From an uncultured Paracoccaceae bacterium (GTDB lineage: Bacteria; Pseudomonadota; Alphaproteobacteria; Rhodobacterales; Rhodobacteraceae): a stretch of 64,000 nucleotides of DNA. Within the stretch, counting starts at the first letter, position 1. Every line of letters begins with the position of its first letter. Below, piece by piece: positions 21,600 to 31,815 of this stretch. The translations under genes and the position numbers were made by a program. The DNA lies in assembly GCA_947499725.1 (NCBI GenBank), contig CANMPK010000001.1:930001-994000 (forward strand). Direction: 5' to 3'. The notes under the pieces were generated by a model, which did no database searches, was not told the DNA's origin, and was given only the letters and a program-made list of their open reading frames with translations.

Positions 21600-22397
21600 T
21601 TATTCCGGCGTTAGGAATGAGCGGTCTGTCTCGCCCAAAATGAAGGAAACGATCTCTTTCACGTGGTCGCCTTCGGCATGTTCGCCAAGACGTTCTGCAC
21701 GGGCCAGAAAAGATCCTTCGCCCTGAGAGAGCGCCTGAAAGGCTGCGCGTAGTTCAGAGATATCAGCGCGCGAGACACCAGAGCGTTTCAAACCAACAAG
21801 GTTCAGCCCATCCAATTTGCCGCGTGGGCCTTGGACCAAACCGTATGGGATCACGTCATTGGTCACCATCGTAACAGCGCCGATAATGGCGCCTTTGCCG
21901 ATACGTACAAACTGATGCACGCCTGACAGACCACCAACAATCACGTCGTCTTCAACGATGCAGTGGCCCGCAATGGCGACAGAGTTCACGAGGATCACAC
22001 GATCACCAATATGCGCATCATGCGCTACGTGGCAGCCTGCCATAAACAGACCGTCATCACCGATCTTTGTCACCCCACCACCGCCTTCGGTGCCAAGGTT
22101 CATGGTCACGTGTTCGCGGATACGGTTGCGCGCGCCAATTACAAGCTTAGAGGCTTCGCCTTTAAACTTAAGATCCTGTGGAATTTCGCCAATCACTGCG
22201 AAGCTGAACACAACAGTATCTTCGCCGATCTCTGTATCGCCACCAACGACGACATGAGACTTAAGCGTGACACGTTCTTTCAGAACAACCTCAGGGCCAA
22301 CCACACAAAACGGGCCTACAACGCATCCCTCTGCGATGGAGGCGCCCTCTTCGATCACGGCGCTTGGATGGATATCTGCCAAAGCTGAAACAGCCAT
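21600..22397 (-). CDS. lpxA: UDP-N-acetylglucosamine acyltransferase
   Basis: First enzyme of lipid A synthesis, adding a hydroxyacyl chain from ACP to UDP-GlcNAc. The 265 residues are mostly left-handed beta-helix hexapeptide repeats (IHPSAVIEEGASIAEGC, then VGPFCVVGPEV and on). The catalytic His lies in MAGCHVAHDAHIGD. The helical C-terminal domain ends in FLARAERLGEHAEG. It follows fabZ by 5 bp. Confidence 0.97.
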   Translation of the reverse strand: MAVSALADIHPSAVIEEGASIAEGCVVGPFCVVGPEVVLKERVTLKSHVVVGGDTEIGEDTVVFSFAVIGEIPQDLKFKGEASKLVIGARNRIREHVTMNLGTEGGGGVTKIGDDGLFMAGCHVAHDAHIGDRVILVNSVAIAGHCIVEDDVIVGGLSGVHQFVRIGKGAIIGAVTMVTNDVIPYGLVQGPRGKLDGLNLVGLKRSGVSRADISELRAAFQALSQGEGSFLARAERLGEHAEGDHVKEIVSFILGETDRSFLTPE

Positions 22398-22402
22398 AGG
22401 AC

Positions 22403-22867
22403 TTACTCCTTCGGCAGTTCCATCATGGCTGTGAATTCGGCCTCTGCTGCCATTTCACCTTCGACTTCAGCCACACCAGAGAACTTCCAAACTTTACCGC
22501 CTGGCTTGCCGCGTGTTGTGGTGAGTTTCATTTCCAATACATCGCCCGGCACAACCATGCGACGGAACTTACATTTATCGATGGCCATGAAGTAGACCTG
22601 CATGTTTTTGTCTTCCATGCCCAGTTCTGTACCCACCATAACAGCAGCGGTTTGCGCCATAGCTTCGATGATTGTGACGCCCGGCATAATCGGATTGCCT
22701 GGGAAATGGCCTTGGAAGTGAGGTTCGTTCATGGTGACGTTTTTGATACCCGTCGCGGTTTGGTAGCCGTCGATATCAATCACTTTGTCCACCAGCAGGA
22801 ATGGGTAACGGTGTGGGATAATTCGTTGAATGCGGTGAATATCAGCGCTTTTTTTCGGCTCGCTCAT
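22403..22867 (-). CDS. fabZ: 3-hydroxyacyl-ACP dehydratase FabZ
   Basis: Hotdog-fold dehydratase of fatty acid elongation, 154 residues. [14 protein letters not shown] and the catalytic segment [23 protein letters not shown] are diagnostic. Located, as usual, immediately upstream of lpxA, balancing phospholipid and lipid A supply. Confidence 0.97.
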   Translation of the reverse strand: MSEPKKSADIHRIQRIIPHRYPFLLVDKVIDIDGYQTATGIKNVTMNEPHFQGHFPGNPIMPGVTIIEAMAQTAAVMVGTELGMEDKNMQVYFMAIDKCKFRRMVVPGDVLEMKLTTTRGKPGGKVWKFSGVAEVEGEMAAEAEFTAMMELPKE

Positions 22868-22949
22868 GAGGGCCTCCTGCGGGTAGGTGTTTCTTTCGTT
22901 CCCTAGTCCCTAGCAATCCAGTTGCCACAGAGCAAGGCGAACAAAGCCT

Positions 22950-23525
22950 TTAGTTCGGGCTTTCATCGATGGCGTTATCAATACTACCATCTTGTAAGAT
23001 CGCGTCAGACAGTTGAAGGGCCCGCTGGGTGACGTCGAGGCTGCTGCGTGAAGCAAAGGCAAATCTTCGCTCTATCACAATACCTGCGCCACGTTCGCTC
23101 ATGATACGCGTCACAATCGGTGAAACTTCAGAAACAAACCTTTCGCGTTCGTCTTGGATGAAGCGAATAATCTCTTGTTCTTTTTCGTTACGTTGGGCGC
23201 GAATTTCTTCAGCGCGCGCATCAAAAGCATCTGCCAAAAGACGAAATTCATCGGCAGGCATGCTATCACGAGCGTCGGTTAGGGATTGTTCTTCTTCTGC
23301 AAGCTCAGCAGCGACTTGTCTGTTCTCAGCGCGCAAAATCGCAGTGCGCGCTTCTTGTTCCGCCAAAACACGTTGGCCAAATAACGAGAGTTCAAACAAA
23401 GTTTCGAAATCGATGACAAGGACTTCGTTACTGAGACCGCCAGAGTTTGTTTGCTGGGCCTGACTCGCGGGTGCCAAAGGCCAAAAACTCATCAACCCAA
23501 CAAACAACGCAAGCGCAAAACGCAT
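22950..23525 (-). CDS. skp: OmpH/Skp-family periplasmic chaperone
   Basis: A 191-residue protein with an N-terminal signal peptide (MRFALALFVGLMSFWPLAPASQA, shown in part by its hydrophobic core, with cleavage probably after SQA), followed by a long charged coiled-coil region (about 60-150) typical of OmpH/Skp. It lies one base after the bamA stop. Skp carries unfolded outer-membrane proteins to the BAM complex. Sequence identity in this family is low, so the call rests on context and layout. Confidence 0.88.
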   Translation of the reverse strand: MRFALALFVGLMSFWPLAPASQAQQTNSGGLSNEVLVIDFETLFELSLFGQRVLAEQEARTAILRAENRQVAAELAEEEQSLTDARDSMPADEFRLLADAFDARAEEIRAQRNEKEQEIIRFIQDERERFVSEVSPIVTRIMSERGAGIVIERRFAFASRSSLDVTQRALQLSDAILQDGSIDNAIDESPN

Positions 23526-23526
23526 T

Positions 23527-25911
23527 TTAGAATTCGGTCCGGATCGTCAGATTGAAGTTCTGCTCTTCGTCAAAATCTTCTTTAACCAACGCTTTGGAGA
23601 AGTTGAATTGAAGCGGACCAATCGGCGTATCCCAGAACAGTGACACACCAACAACATGGCGCAGACTTGCATCTGTAGAAACGATAGAGCTCCCTGCTGC
23701 AGAAGTACTGCCATCAAAGCCCCAAACGGTGCCTACATCATAGAACAAACCGCCAGAGATGCCGTATTCCTCAGGCAGGCCCAAGGGAAACTCTGCTTCG
23801 AAACGTGCAACGGCGAAATACTTACCACCCAGGCCATCGCTTTGGCCTGTACCAGTATTGATTTCCCGAGGACCAAGTCCAAATGGTTGGAAACCACGCA
23901 TCTGATTGCTGCTGAGGTTAAAGCGGTGATGTGCCCGGGAATCGTTATTTGGGGTGTATAGCAAGCCACCTTCTAAAGACGCCCGCAATGTAACGTCGCC
24001 GCTCAGAACTTTTTTCTGAGCCACGGCCTTTGCAGAGGTGCGCACGAATTCAATGTCACCACCAAGTCCACCGATGTCTTGGCTCAGTTCAAATAGCACA
24101 CCGGCATCCGGGTTAAGGCCCGTCACGCGGCTGTCATAGGCGTAGGTATAACCGAGTGAACTAGAGAACAGTTGCCCTCTTGCAGCTTCTGTATCGAATA
24201 CAGAGCCACTAATTGCGCTACCAGAATCCACCGACATCTCGTCAGAATTAAGCGTGTAACGCAATGTCAGACGGCTTCTTTCGCCGGTGCTAAATGCGAC
24301 GAACGGCTCAAATACACCCTGCGTATTTTCGTAACGAAGTTGGCTGAAGGTCAAATCCCGATAAGACCCACTAAAGCCAACCGCCACATCGCGACCCAAG
24401 AAGTTGGGCTCGGTGAAGCTGAGTTCGTAGTTATTTACATCAGGAGATGTGGAAACATTTACGGCAACAGTTTGGCCACGTCCTAGGAAGTTGCGTTCTG
24501 TCAGACCGGCGACCAGACCAAAGCCGGAATCTGTTGAATAGCTACCACCAAAGGTCAAAGAGCCAGTCGGCTGTTCTTCGACGTCAACATCAACGATAAC
24601 TTGATCTTGGCTAGAGCCTTGACGTGCATTGACCTGCGCATCAGCAAAATACCCAAGTGCGCGAATACGCTCTGCGCTTTCGCGGATCTCACGTGGGTTG
24701 AACGGGTCGCCTTCAGCAACTTTGAACTGTTGGCGCACAACGCGGTCCAACGTGGTGGTGTTGCCTTCAATGTCGATACGCTCAACAAATATACGGTCAC
24801 CGCGCACCAATGCATATTCGACATCAAGCGTTAAATCTCGATCATTCCGGGTGATCCGCGGCTCTACACGCACGAAGTCCAAGCCTTCTTTGATGGCAAG
24901 ACGTTCAAGGCGCGCGATCGAGCTTTCAACCAATGACGGAGAGTAAACCACACCAGGGCGAACCTTCAGTGCATCCTGGAACAGCTCGATATCGACCTCA
25001 GGCAAATCACTTGTCGCTGTAACTTCACCAAAGGAAAACTGTTGGCCTTCCTCCAGGTTAAACGTCAAGAAGTACCCATCGCGTTCACGAGCGAGCTCGG
25101 CATTTACGCCGGTGATACGTACATCTACATAGCCACGGGATTGATAGAAATCGGTCAACACCTGACGATCGAAGGCGATACGGTCTTCAACAAGCGTGTC
25201 GCGCTTTACCAAAACGCGCAAAAGCCCTGCTTGTTTGGTTCCCAAGACACGGCGCAGTCGGCGATCACTGAACTTACGGTTGCCTACAAAGCTAAGACGT
25301 TCGATTTCGGCCAGAGAGCCTTCGAATACTTCGAACACAAGGTCGGCACGATTGTCGGAACGACGGATCACACGCGGTGTCACGCGTGCAGCAACGCGGC
25401 CGCTTTCCGCATAAGCATCGGCGATGGCGTTTGCATCTCTTTCAGCCGTCGCAGGATTAAGCACACGGCGGGATTGTGATTCGACGAGCGCTGAAAGCAC
25501 ATCGTCTTTGAGACGACGATTGCCTTCAAAGCGGATCAGGTTGATCGTTGGGAATTCAACCACCTTAATTTCAAGGCGTCCCCCTTGAGGAGAAAGCTCA
25601 ACGCTTTCAAACAAGCCAGAGCCCAAAATGCGCTGATAGGCGTCATTGAGCTGCCCAGCAGTGACAACCTCGCCTCGCGCAATGTCTGCATATGAGGCAA
25701 TCGCAGAATCTTCGATCCTGTTATTCCCCTCGATTACAAGACTATTGATCCGGTAACTCTGCGCCTGTGCTTGGTTGGCAGTCCCAAGTACACCGAGTGA
25801 AACCAAAACTGAAAAAGCAAATGCAGTCCGGCGCAACATACCTTTACGTTGACCATTCGCAGCAGACGCGCCCCAAATGTGCTCGTTCATCAAATCATTC
25901 CCGTCAGACAT
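23527..25911 (-). CDS. bamA: Outer membrane protein assembly factor BamA
   Basis: Central beta-barrel of the BAM complex. The 794 residues have a signal region (hydrophobic core near 28-48, ending NQAQAQ), five POTRA domains (about 52-440; each shows a pattern such as INSLVIEGNNRIED) and a C-terminal 16-strand barrel with FGGSYSTDSGFG and a final LTIRTEF ending in Phe. The ~25-residue stretch before the hydrophobic core is unusually long for a signal peptide; a later ATG (MLRRTAFAF) is an alternative start. Confidence 0.96.
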   Translation of the reverse strand: MSDGNDLMNEHIWGASAANGQRKGMLRRTAFAFSVLVSLGVLGTANQAQAQSYRINSLVIEGNNRIEDSAIASYADIARGEVVTAGQLNDAYQRILGSGLFESVELSPQGGRLEIKVVEFPTINLIRFEGNRRLKDDVLSALVESQSRRVLNPATAERDANAIADAYAESGRVAARVTPRVIRRSDNRADLVFEVFEGSLAEIERLSFVGNRKFSDRRLRRVLGTKQAGLLRVLVKRDTLVEDRIAFDRQVLTDFYQSRGYVDVRITGVNAELARERDGYFLTFNLEEGQQFSFGEVTATSDLPEVDIELFQDALKVRPGVVYSPSLVESSIARLERLAIKEGLDFVRVEPRITRNDRDLTLDVEYALVRGDRIFVERIDIEGNTTTLDRVVRQQFKVAEGDPFNPREIRESAERIRALGYFADAQVNARQGSSQDQVIVDVDVEEQPTGSLTFGGSYSTDSGFGLVAGLTERNFLGRGQTVAVNVSTSPDVNNYELSFTEPNFLGRDVAVGFSGSYRDLTFSQLRYENTQGVFEPFVAFSTGERSRLTLRYTLNSDEMSVDSGSAISGSVFDTEAARGQLFSSSLGYTYAYDSRVTGLNPDAGVLFELSQDIGGLGGDIEFVRTSAKAVAQKKVLSGDVTLRASLEGGLLYTPNNDSRAHHRFNLSSNQMRGFQPFGLGPREINTGTGQSDGLGGKYFAVARFEAEFPLGLPEEYGISGGLFYDVGTVWGFDGSTSAAGSSIVSTDASLRHVVGVSLFWDTPIGPLQFNFSKALVKEDFDEEQNFNLTIRTEF

Positions 25912-25962
25912 CCCAGTTAAAGTTGTGAGTATCGGGATTAACCTTGCTTGTCAAAACAGCAA

Positions 25963-25989
25963 TCCGCGCAACAGCCGGTGATGCGCGGA
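25963..25989. other. Hairpin in the bamA leader
   Basis: TCCGCGCA (25963-25970) pairs with TGCGCGGA (25982-25989) 50 bp upstream of bamA. On the minus strand only a weak T-rich run follows, so it is a possible leaky terminator or leader structure between the small ORF and bamA. Confidence 0.4.
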
Positions 25990-26032
25990 AAAAAGAGACT
26001 TTTTGTAAAGATTATGGGGCGGCTATGTCAGC

Positions 26033-26170
26033 TTACCAGAACAAACCCATCTGACCCAGCTTCGCAGCCACGCCAAGAGAAAGAACAATTGCTACTGGAA
26101 ACAAAACACGTTCCCAGTTCACATCCAGTAGGATGTTCATAGCTTGATATCCATTTTGAAGCGTTTGCAT
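26033..26170 (-). CDS. 45-residue single-pass membrane protein between rseP and bamA
   Basis: A short frame with GGAG six bases before the ATG. The peptide has a polar head (MQTLQNGYQAMNILLDVNW) and one hydrophobic helix (RVLFPVAIVLSLGVAA), then a short tail KLGQMGLFW. An internal ATG would give 35 residues. It is too small to identify by family. Its place between rseP and bamA, on the same strand, suggests an envelope-related role, but that is inference. Confidence 0.55.
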   Translation of the reverse strand: MQTLQNGYQAMNILLDVNWERVLFPVAIVLSLGVAAKLGQMGLFW

Positions 26171-26268
26171 GTGCTGCTCCGTCGATTGTTGTCTTCGTTA
26201 AAAAGGACATACCGAACGATTGGGGCAACAATTGGGCAGCTCCATAAAAAGTTAAGAAATGGAAAGTT

Positions 26269-27618
26269 CTATGGGCAGAAAAGATCGTTGGAAACGCCAA
26301 AGATCATCAAGCTCAAGACGATAAACAAGCCTGCCATCATCAACACTTTCACAACCCCGTCGCTTGGCGGTTTACCGCTTACCGCTTCATAGGCGTGAAA
26401 TACCAAATGCCCGCCATCCAAAACTGGAATCGGGAAAAGGTTCAACAAGCCAATAGCCGTCGACAAAACGGCAATAAACCAAATGAAGTCATCGGTGCCC
26501 TGACTTGCCATTGCGCCAGAGGTTTGCGCAATGCCAATCGGTCCAGACAGGTTGCAGCTGCTAATCGCGCCAGTCACCATGTGGTATAGACCGGAAAGAG
26601 AACCTTGGATGATACGACCAGTTTGGGAAACAGCACCTGTCGCAGCGTCAATAACGCCAACAGCTTCACGCGCAGGGTCAAATGCCAGACCGCCGCGGAT
26701 GCCGATCCGCCATTGGGTTTCAAAACCACCATCAGGCTGCGGCTCATCCACGCGACGAGGGGTCAGATCAAAATCGCTTACGACGCCGTCACGCCACACG
26801 CGCAATGGAATGGTGCGTCCTTCAGAGCTTTCGACAACTGCTTTCAGCTCATGAAAGGCAAAAACATCTTTACCGTCCACACCAACGATAACGTCCCCTG
26901 CTTTCAGGCCTGTTTCATAGGCCGCGCTTTGCGGTGACAGACCGAGAACATGCGGCGGGTAAAGGTGTGGACCAACAGCCTGCACTTCTGCGCCGTTACG
27001 CTCGACCAAATAATCATGAAGGCCTTGCAGTGGTAAATCTTGGATAAAGGTGTTGTTTGCCTCGCCATCGTCAAAGTTAGGCAATGCAGTACCATCAATG
27101 GCCAAGACCACATCGCCTTCTTGTAAGGTGATGCCTTCGAAGGGCATTTCACGCACTTCGCCAACGATCAGCTTCTCACCAACCACGCCTTGGCTAAAGA
27201 TCACCCCAGTGAAAATCAGTATAGACAGAGCAAAGTTAAAAATCGGTCCAGCCGCCACCGTTGCAGCGCGCGCCCAAAGTGGGGCGCCGTGCATTGTACT
27301 GCGCAGCTCGTCTTCCGACAAAGAGGAAATCAGCTCTCCGTCAGCGCCGGCAGACGCGGCATCCGCATCCCCTTTAAACTTCACGAAACCGCCCATCGGA
27401 ATGGCTGCGATTTGCCATTTGGTGCCACGCTTATCGTACCGAGAATAAATAACCGGCCCAAAGCCAAGCGAAAACACATCGGCGTGGATGCCTGACCATC
27501 GGCCTACGATGTAGTGACCGTATTCGTGGATCGCCACGATAACAGACAGCGCCACAATAAAGGCGAGAATGGTGAAAACACCGCTTTGAAAGCTCGGAAG
27601 TAAGGTTGAAATATCCAA
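26269..27618 (-). CDS. rseP: RIP metalloprotease RseP
   Basis: Inner-membrane site-2 protease that cuts anti-sigma factors and other membrane substrates. The 449 residues have the zinc motif HEYGH (31-35) in the first membrane segment, two PDZ-like regions in the middle (PPHVLGLSPQSAAYETGLKAGDVI) and the third zinc ligand in NLFPIPVLDGGHL. It lies between dxr and bamA in the conserved envelope cluster. Confidence 0.96.
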   Translation of the reverse strand: MDISTLLPSFQSGVFTILAFIVALSVIVAIHEYGHYIVGRWSGIHADVFSLGFGPVIYSRYDKRGTKWQIAAIPMGGFVKFKGDADAASAGADGELISSLSEDELRSTMHGAPLWARAATVAAGPIFNFALSILIFTGVIFSQGVVGEKLIVGEVREMPFEGITLQEGDVVLAIDGTALPNFDDGEANNTFIQDLPLQGLHDYLVERNGAEVQAVGPHLYPPHVLGLSPQSAAYETGLKAGDVIVGVDGKDVFAFHELKAVVESSEGRTIPLRVWRDGVVSDFDLTPRRVDEPQPDGGFETQWRIGIRGGLAFDPAREAVGVIDAATGAVSQTGRIIQGSLSGLYHMVTGAISSCNLSGPIGIAQTSGAMASQGTDDFIWFIAVLSTAIGLLNLFPIPVLDGGHLVFHAYEAVSGKPPSDGVVKVLMMAGLFIVLSLMIFGVSNDLFCP

Positions 27619-27624
27619 GTTCGT

Positions 27625-28797
27625 CTACCCTTTGCGCGCCTGTATTTTTTCGTCTGCGACCCGTCTGGCCAATGTGTCAGTTTCTTTGACTGTATCTAAT
27701 GTCATTTCGGCATCAATAAGGCCACTGTCAGCAGAAAGTTGCAAAAGTGTTTCTTCAACCACCGCTGCCATCTCCAGAAAACCGATTTGATGGCCAATGA
27801 AGGCATCCAACGCCTTTTCTTTGGCTGCGTTGAAAATACAACCGGCCATGCCGCCAATCTCCATAACATCCCAAGCCAAACGCAAGGCAGGATAACGCGC
27901 CGGATCGGGGTGACTGAAGTTCAATTGCCCAATGCGCCCTAAATCCAAACGCTCAACTGGCAGGTCTTTGCGATTTGGCCAATGCAAGGCATACCCAATC
28001 GCGTGGCGCATGTCATGTGGACCGACATGAGCCATCATGCCCCCGTCCTTATATCCAACCATTGCGTGAACCAAAGATTCCGGGTGCACGAGCACTTCAA
28101 TTTGCCGTGACGCCACGTCGAAAAACTCTTTTGTTTCAATGACTTCTAACGCCTTATTGAACATTGAAGCGGAATCAATAGTAATCCGTTGTCCCATGTC
28201 CCAATTTGGATGGGTTGCTGCTTGTTCAGGGGTCGCCTTGGTCATTTCGTCAACGGACCAATCGCGGAAAGCGCCACCGCTCGCGGTGATCACGATCCGC
28301 TCAACCGAAGACATATCCTCGCCAACGAGCCCTTGGAAAACAGCCGAATGCTCGCTGTCGACAGGTAATAGCCGTGCGTTATTGGCCTTGGCCGTTTGCA
28401 TCACCAAAGCGCCTGCGGTCACCAAAGACTCTTTATTTGCTAAAGCAAGGGTCGCGCCATTCTTCAGGGCAACCAAGCCCGGTTCTAGGCCAGCTGCGCC
28501 AACAATTGCCGACATAACCCAATCAACAGGTCGTTCAGCAGCCTCTGCAATCGCGTTCTGTCCAGCTGCCGCTATGATGCCTGTCCCGGCCAAAGCCGCT
28601 TTTAAATCTTCCAAACGTTCAGGAAACGCGGTCACTGCAATTTCAGCGTCTAACTCGATCGCGTCATGTGCAAGCTGAGCGATATTTGCCCCGCCTGTCA
28701 GAGCAACAACATCATATGAGGCTTTGTCACGGCGAATAAGATCGATCGTGTTTTGGCCAATCGAGCCGGTTGCTCCGAAAATGGAAACGCGTTTCAT
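27625..28797 (-). CDS. dxr: 1-deoxy-D-xylulose-5-phosphate reductoisomerase
   Basis: Second step of the non-mevalonate isoprenoid pathway, giving methylerythritol phosphate. The 390 residues begin with the NADPH-binding FGATGSIGQNTIDLI, then ANKESLVTAG and the metal-binding VDSEHSAVFQ. The C-terminal domain includes HPNWDMGQRITIDSASM. It supplies precursors for UppS encoded nearby. Confidence 0.97.
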   Translation of the reverse strand: MKRVSIFGATGSIGQNTIDLIRRDKASYDVVALTGGANIAQLAHDAIELDAEIAVTAFPERLEDLKAALAGTGIIAAAGQNAIAEAAERPVDWVMSAIVGAAGLEPGLVALKNGATLALANKESLVTAGALVMQTAKANNARLLPVDSEHSAVFQGLVGEDMSSVERIVITASGGAFRDWSVDEMTKATPEQAATHPNWDMGQRITIDSASMFNKALEVIETKEFFDVASRQIEVLVHPESLVHAMVGYKDGGMMAHVGPHDMRHAIGYALHWPNRKDLPVERLDLGRIGQLNFSHPDPARYPALRLAWDVMEIGGMAGCIFNAAKEKALDAFIGHQIGFLEMAAVVEETLLQLSADSGLIDAEMTLDTVKETDTLARRVADEKIQARKG

Positions 28798-28825
28798 CTA
28801 GACCTCAAATTTCTTGAGCCGCTGT

Positions 28826-29596
28826 TTAACCCAACCGGGCAGGCAAGCCAACCGAGATAGAGACAAGCGCGACAACAAGTGCGGCCGCCATTAAGCCGTC
28901 AAAGCGATCAAGCAAGCCCCCGTGTCCTGGGATAAGGTTACTGCTGTCTTTGATACCGCAGCGACGTTTAATTGCGCTTTCCGCAATATCGCCGAGCTGG
29001 CTGGCAAAGGACATCGCAATGCTTACGACCGCAAGGAAAATCCCACCAAGCGCAAAACCTACAATAGCAGCGGCAACCCACCCTGCTCCAGTCCCCGACC
29101 AGGTTTTCTTTGGGCTGATGGAAGGCCAGAACTTTGGACCACCGAAGATACGGCCAGCAAAATACCCAGCAACATCGGTGACCACGACGACAGCCACCAA
29201 CCAAAGCACCCAATCGACGCCCTTCGTGCTGCGCAACATCAAGAAGCCAGCGCTCGCCAACATCAAGGCAGCGGAATAGAAACCATAAACCAGTTTGTTT
29301 TTGTTCACCTGCGAGGCCCCAGCGATGGCCGGAGCAAGAAGTATTGGCAACATCAGGTTGGCAGGCAGAAAAGGCACCGCAAAAAGAACACCCCCCGCTA
29401 GAGCCCCCATTTGAAACGCAAATGCGCCTTTGCTAGGCGCCATCATGCGGGTCAGTTCCCAGATCATACCGCCGCACAGCGCCGCAGCTAAAATTTGGAA
29501 AACCAAGCCGCCCTGCACCAAAGAGAAAATCCCGACAACGAGCATTACAATGGCCGAAATCACGCGCGCCTTCAGGTCAGACCACTGCGCGCTCAT
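28826..29596 (-). CDS. cdsA: Phosphatidate cytidylyltransferase
   Basis: Makes CDP-diacylglycerol for phospholipid synthesis. A 256-residue membrane protein with about seven hydrophobic segments and the C-terminal CdsA signature SQLGDIAESAIKRRCGIKDSS followed by IPGHGGLLDRFD. Its start overlaps the uppS stop (ATGA type, 4 bp). Confidence 0.95.
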   Translation of the reverse strand: MSAQWSDLKARVISAIVMLVVGIFSLVQGGLVFQILAAALCGGMIWELTRMMAPSKGAFAFQMGALAGGVLFAVPFLPANLMLPILLAPAIAGASQVNKNKLVYGFYSAALMLASAGFLMLRSTKGVDWVLWLVAVVVVTDVAGYFAGRIFGGPKFWPSISPKKTWSGTGAGWVAAAIVGFALGGIFLAVVSIAMSFASQLGDIAESAIKRRCGIKDSSNLIPGHGGLLDRFDGLMAAALVVALVSISVGLPARLG

Positions 29597-30321
29597 GCCG
29601 GAACGGCACCAAACCGGCGATTACGACCGCCAAATGAGGCCACAATTTTAGAGAATTCTTCATCTGAAAAATCAGGCCAAAGCGTATCGATAAATTCGTA
29701 TTCCGCATAGGCGGACTGCCACAGCAAAAAATTAGAAATACGTGCTTCGCCGCTTGTACGGATCACAAGGTCTGGATCTGGTAAAACGTGTGTATCCAGA
29801 TACTTAGGAAGCGTTTCTTCATCTACATCTTCGGGCTTAAGAGTGCCAAGAGCCACGTCCGTGGCGAGCCTCTTCGTGGCGCGTGCGACCTCATCGCGCC
29901 CGCCATAATTGATGGCGATCGTCAAATGCACAACATCATTGTGGGCGGTTAACTCTTCAAGCTCATTCATCAAAGCGACAAGCTTTTTATCGAGCTTTAC
30001 GCGGTCCCCGATAAAGCGGACACGCACACCTTCTTTTTTAAGGTTATTAGCCTCTTTGCGAATGTACTGACGAAACAAGGTCATCAAACCAGAGACTTCG
30101 GATTGGGTTCGTTTCCAATTCTCGGTCGAGAAAGCAAAAATCGTTAAGTACTTTACGCGGAGTGGCTTACAAGCCCGCACGATTTCCTTGACCCGCTTGG
30201 CACCCGCGTGGTGCCCGAACAAACGAGGACGGCCACGGGCCTGTGCCCAACGGCCGTTTCCGTCCATAATGACAGCCACATGCTGCGGCCCAGATTGCGT
30301 GTCCGTTTCACTGGCCATCAT
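29593..30321 (-). CDS. uppS: Undecaprenyl diphosphate synthase (isoprenyl transferase)
   Basis: Cis-prenyltransferase making the C55 carrier for cell-wall and O-antigen units. VAVIMDGNGRWAQ carries the catalytic Asp; HHAGAKRVKEIV, FAFSTENWKR, and the C-terminal DLVIRTSGEARISNFLLWQSAYAE pattern follow. GGAAAG lies about 7 bases before the ATG at 30321; a TTG two codons upstream also opens the frame but is less likely. Confidence 0.96.
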   Translation of the reverse strand: MMASETDTQSGPQHVAVIMDGNGRWAQARGRPRLFGHHAGAKRVKEIVRACKPLRVKYLTIFAFSTENWKRTQSEVSGLMTLFRQYIRKEANNLKKEGVRVRFIGDRVKLDKKLVALMNELEELTAHNDVVHLTIAINYGGRDEVARATKRLATDVALGTLKPEDVDEETLPKYLDTHVLPDPDLVIRTSGEARISNFLLWQSAYAEYEFIDTLWPDFSDEEFSKIVASFGGRNRRFGAVPA

Positions 30322-30336
30322 TACCAACTTTCCAGG

Positions 30337-30900
30337 TTAAACCTGCATGATCTCAGCTTGTTTGTTTTCAAGAGCGTCATCGACCTTTTTAATATAAGAA
30401 TCAGTGAGTTCTTGAACTTCGCCTTCCCAAAGCTTTTGATCGTCCTCGGACATACCATCGCCTTTGGCTTTCTTGATTTGATCCATGCCATCACGACGCA
30501 CGTTGCGCACTGAAACGCGCGCACTTTCAGCATATTGACCAGCCACTTTGCCAAGCTCACGGCGGCGCTCTTCATTCAATTCTGGGATCGGCAGCATGAT
30601 GATGGTGCCGTTCATCTGAGGGTTAATGCCCAAACCAGATTCACGAATGGCTTTTTCAACTTTATTGACGAGCCCTTTGTCCCACACGTTGATCGTTACC
30701 ATACGTGGTTCAGGAACGTTTACGGTACCAACTTGGTTAATTGGCGTCATGGAACCGTAGGCATCGACCATGATTGGCTCTAGCATAGACGCAGACGCAC
30801 GACCTGTACGCAGCGAGGCAAATTCGGTTTTCAGATTGGCCATCGCGCCATCCATGCGGCGTGTCAGGTCATCGGTATCCAGTTCAAATTCTTCAGACAT
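30337..30900 (-). CDS. frr: Ribosome recycling factor
   Basis: Splits post-termination ribosomes together with EF-G. The 187 residues form the family three-helix bundle plus beta domain; [20 protein letters not shown] and the block ending [12 protein letters not shown] are characteristic. It lies between pyrH and uppS, the common order. Confidence 0.97.
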   Translation of the reverse strand: MSEEFELDTDDLTRRMDGAMANLKTEFASLRTGRASASMLEPIMVDAYGSMTPINQVGTVNVPEPRMVTINVWDKGLVNKVEKAIRESGLGINPQMNGTIIMLPIPELNEERRRELGKVAGQYAESARVSVRNVRRDGMDQIKKAKGDGMSEDDQKLWEGEVQELTDSYIKKVDDALENKQAEIMQV

Positions 30901-30960
30901 GGCGATTCACTCTGCTTCTGTGGGGGCTTTGCCCAAATTCGTTTATTGACCTTAAAGGGT

Positions 30961-31695
30961 TTATTGGACCTTTGTATAGGTCCCTTCCCCGGCGAGGACA
31001 CCGCGGAAGCCACCTGGCTCGTCCAATCCAAAGACGATCAGCGGCAAATTGTTGTCACGCGCCAAAGCGATTGCCGAGGCGTCCATCACTTGCAAGCGTT
31101 TGGCCAAAACATCGTCGTAGCTGACACTGTCATAACGCACGGCGTCGTCATGCTTTTTCGGGTCTTTATCATAAACCCCATCCACACCGTTTTTGCCCAT
31201 AAAGATCGCTTCGCAGGCCATTTCATTGGCACGCAAAGTCGCAGCAGTGTCGGTGGTGAAATATGGGTTACCTGTACCCGCGGCGAAGATACAAACGCGT
31301 TTCTTTTCCAAGTGACGCACGGCGCGGCGGCGAATGTAAGGTTCTGCCACTTCGTCCATGCGAATAGCAGAGATGACGCGCGTAAAGACACCAACTTCTT
31401 CCAAAGCTGATTGTACGCCAAGGGCGTTCATTACGGTTGCGAGCATACCCATGTAGTCTGCCGTGGTGCGTTCCATCCCTTGAGCCGAACCGGAAAGTCC
31501 GCGGAAAATGTTGCCGCCCCCGATGACAAGGCAGATTTCAACGCCGAGATCGTGAACCGACTTAACTTCTTGGGCGATCCGCTGGACTGTCGGTGGGTGC
31601 AGGCCAAAGCCTTGATCGCCCATCAACGCCTCCCCCGAAATTTTTAGCATGACGCGTTTATACTTGGTCTCACTGTCGGGGGATTGCTCTGTCAT
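30961..31695 (-). CDS. pyrH: UMP kinase
   Basis: Hexameric amino-acid-kinase-fold enzyme phosphorylating UMP. The 244 residues show [18 protein letters not shown] at the start, [11 protein letters not shown]-type [12 protein letters not shown], and [16 protein letters not shown]. It leads the pyrH-frr pair and the envelope genes that follow, on the minus strand. Confidence 0.97.
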   Translation of the reverse strand: MTEQSPDSETKYKRVMLKISGEALMGDQGFGLHPPTVQRIAQEVKSVHDLGVEICLVIGGGNIFRGLSGSAQGMERTTADYMGMLATVMNALGVQSALEEVGVFTRVISAIRMDEVAEPYIRRRAVRHLEKKRVCIFAAGTGNPYFTTDTAATLRANEMACEAIFMGKNGVDGVYDKDPKKHDDAVRYDSVSYDDVLAKRLQVMDASAIALARDNNLPLIVFGLDEPGGFRGVLAGEGTYTKVQ

Positions 31696-31815
31696 GTTGC
31701 ACTCCGTCTGCGCAAAGTTCTAAATTGTGCGCAAGATGTCTGAAAAACGCCCTATGTTCAATGCGAGATGTTGCATGTTGGGGCAAGTTCTCAGAAAAAA
31801 TACGGAATTTTGTGA

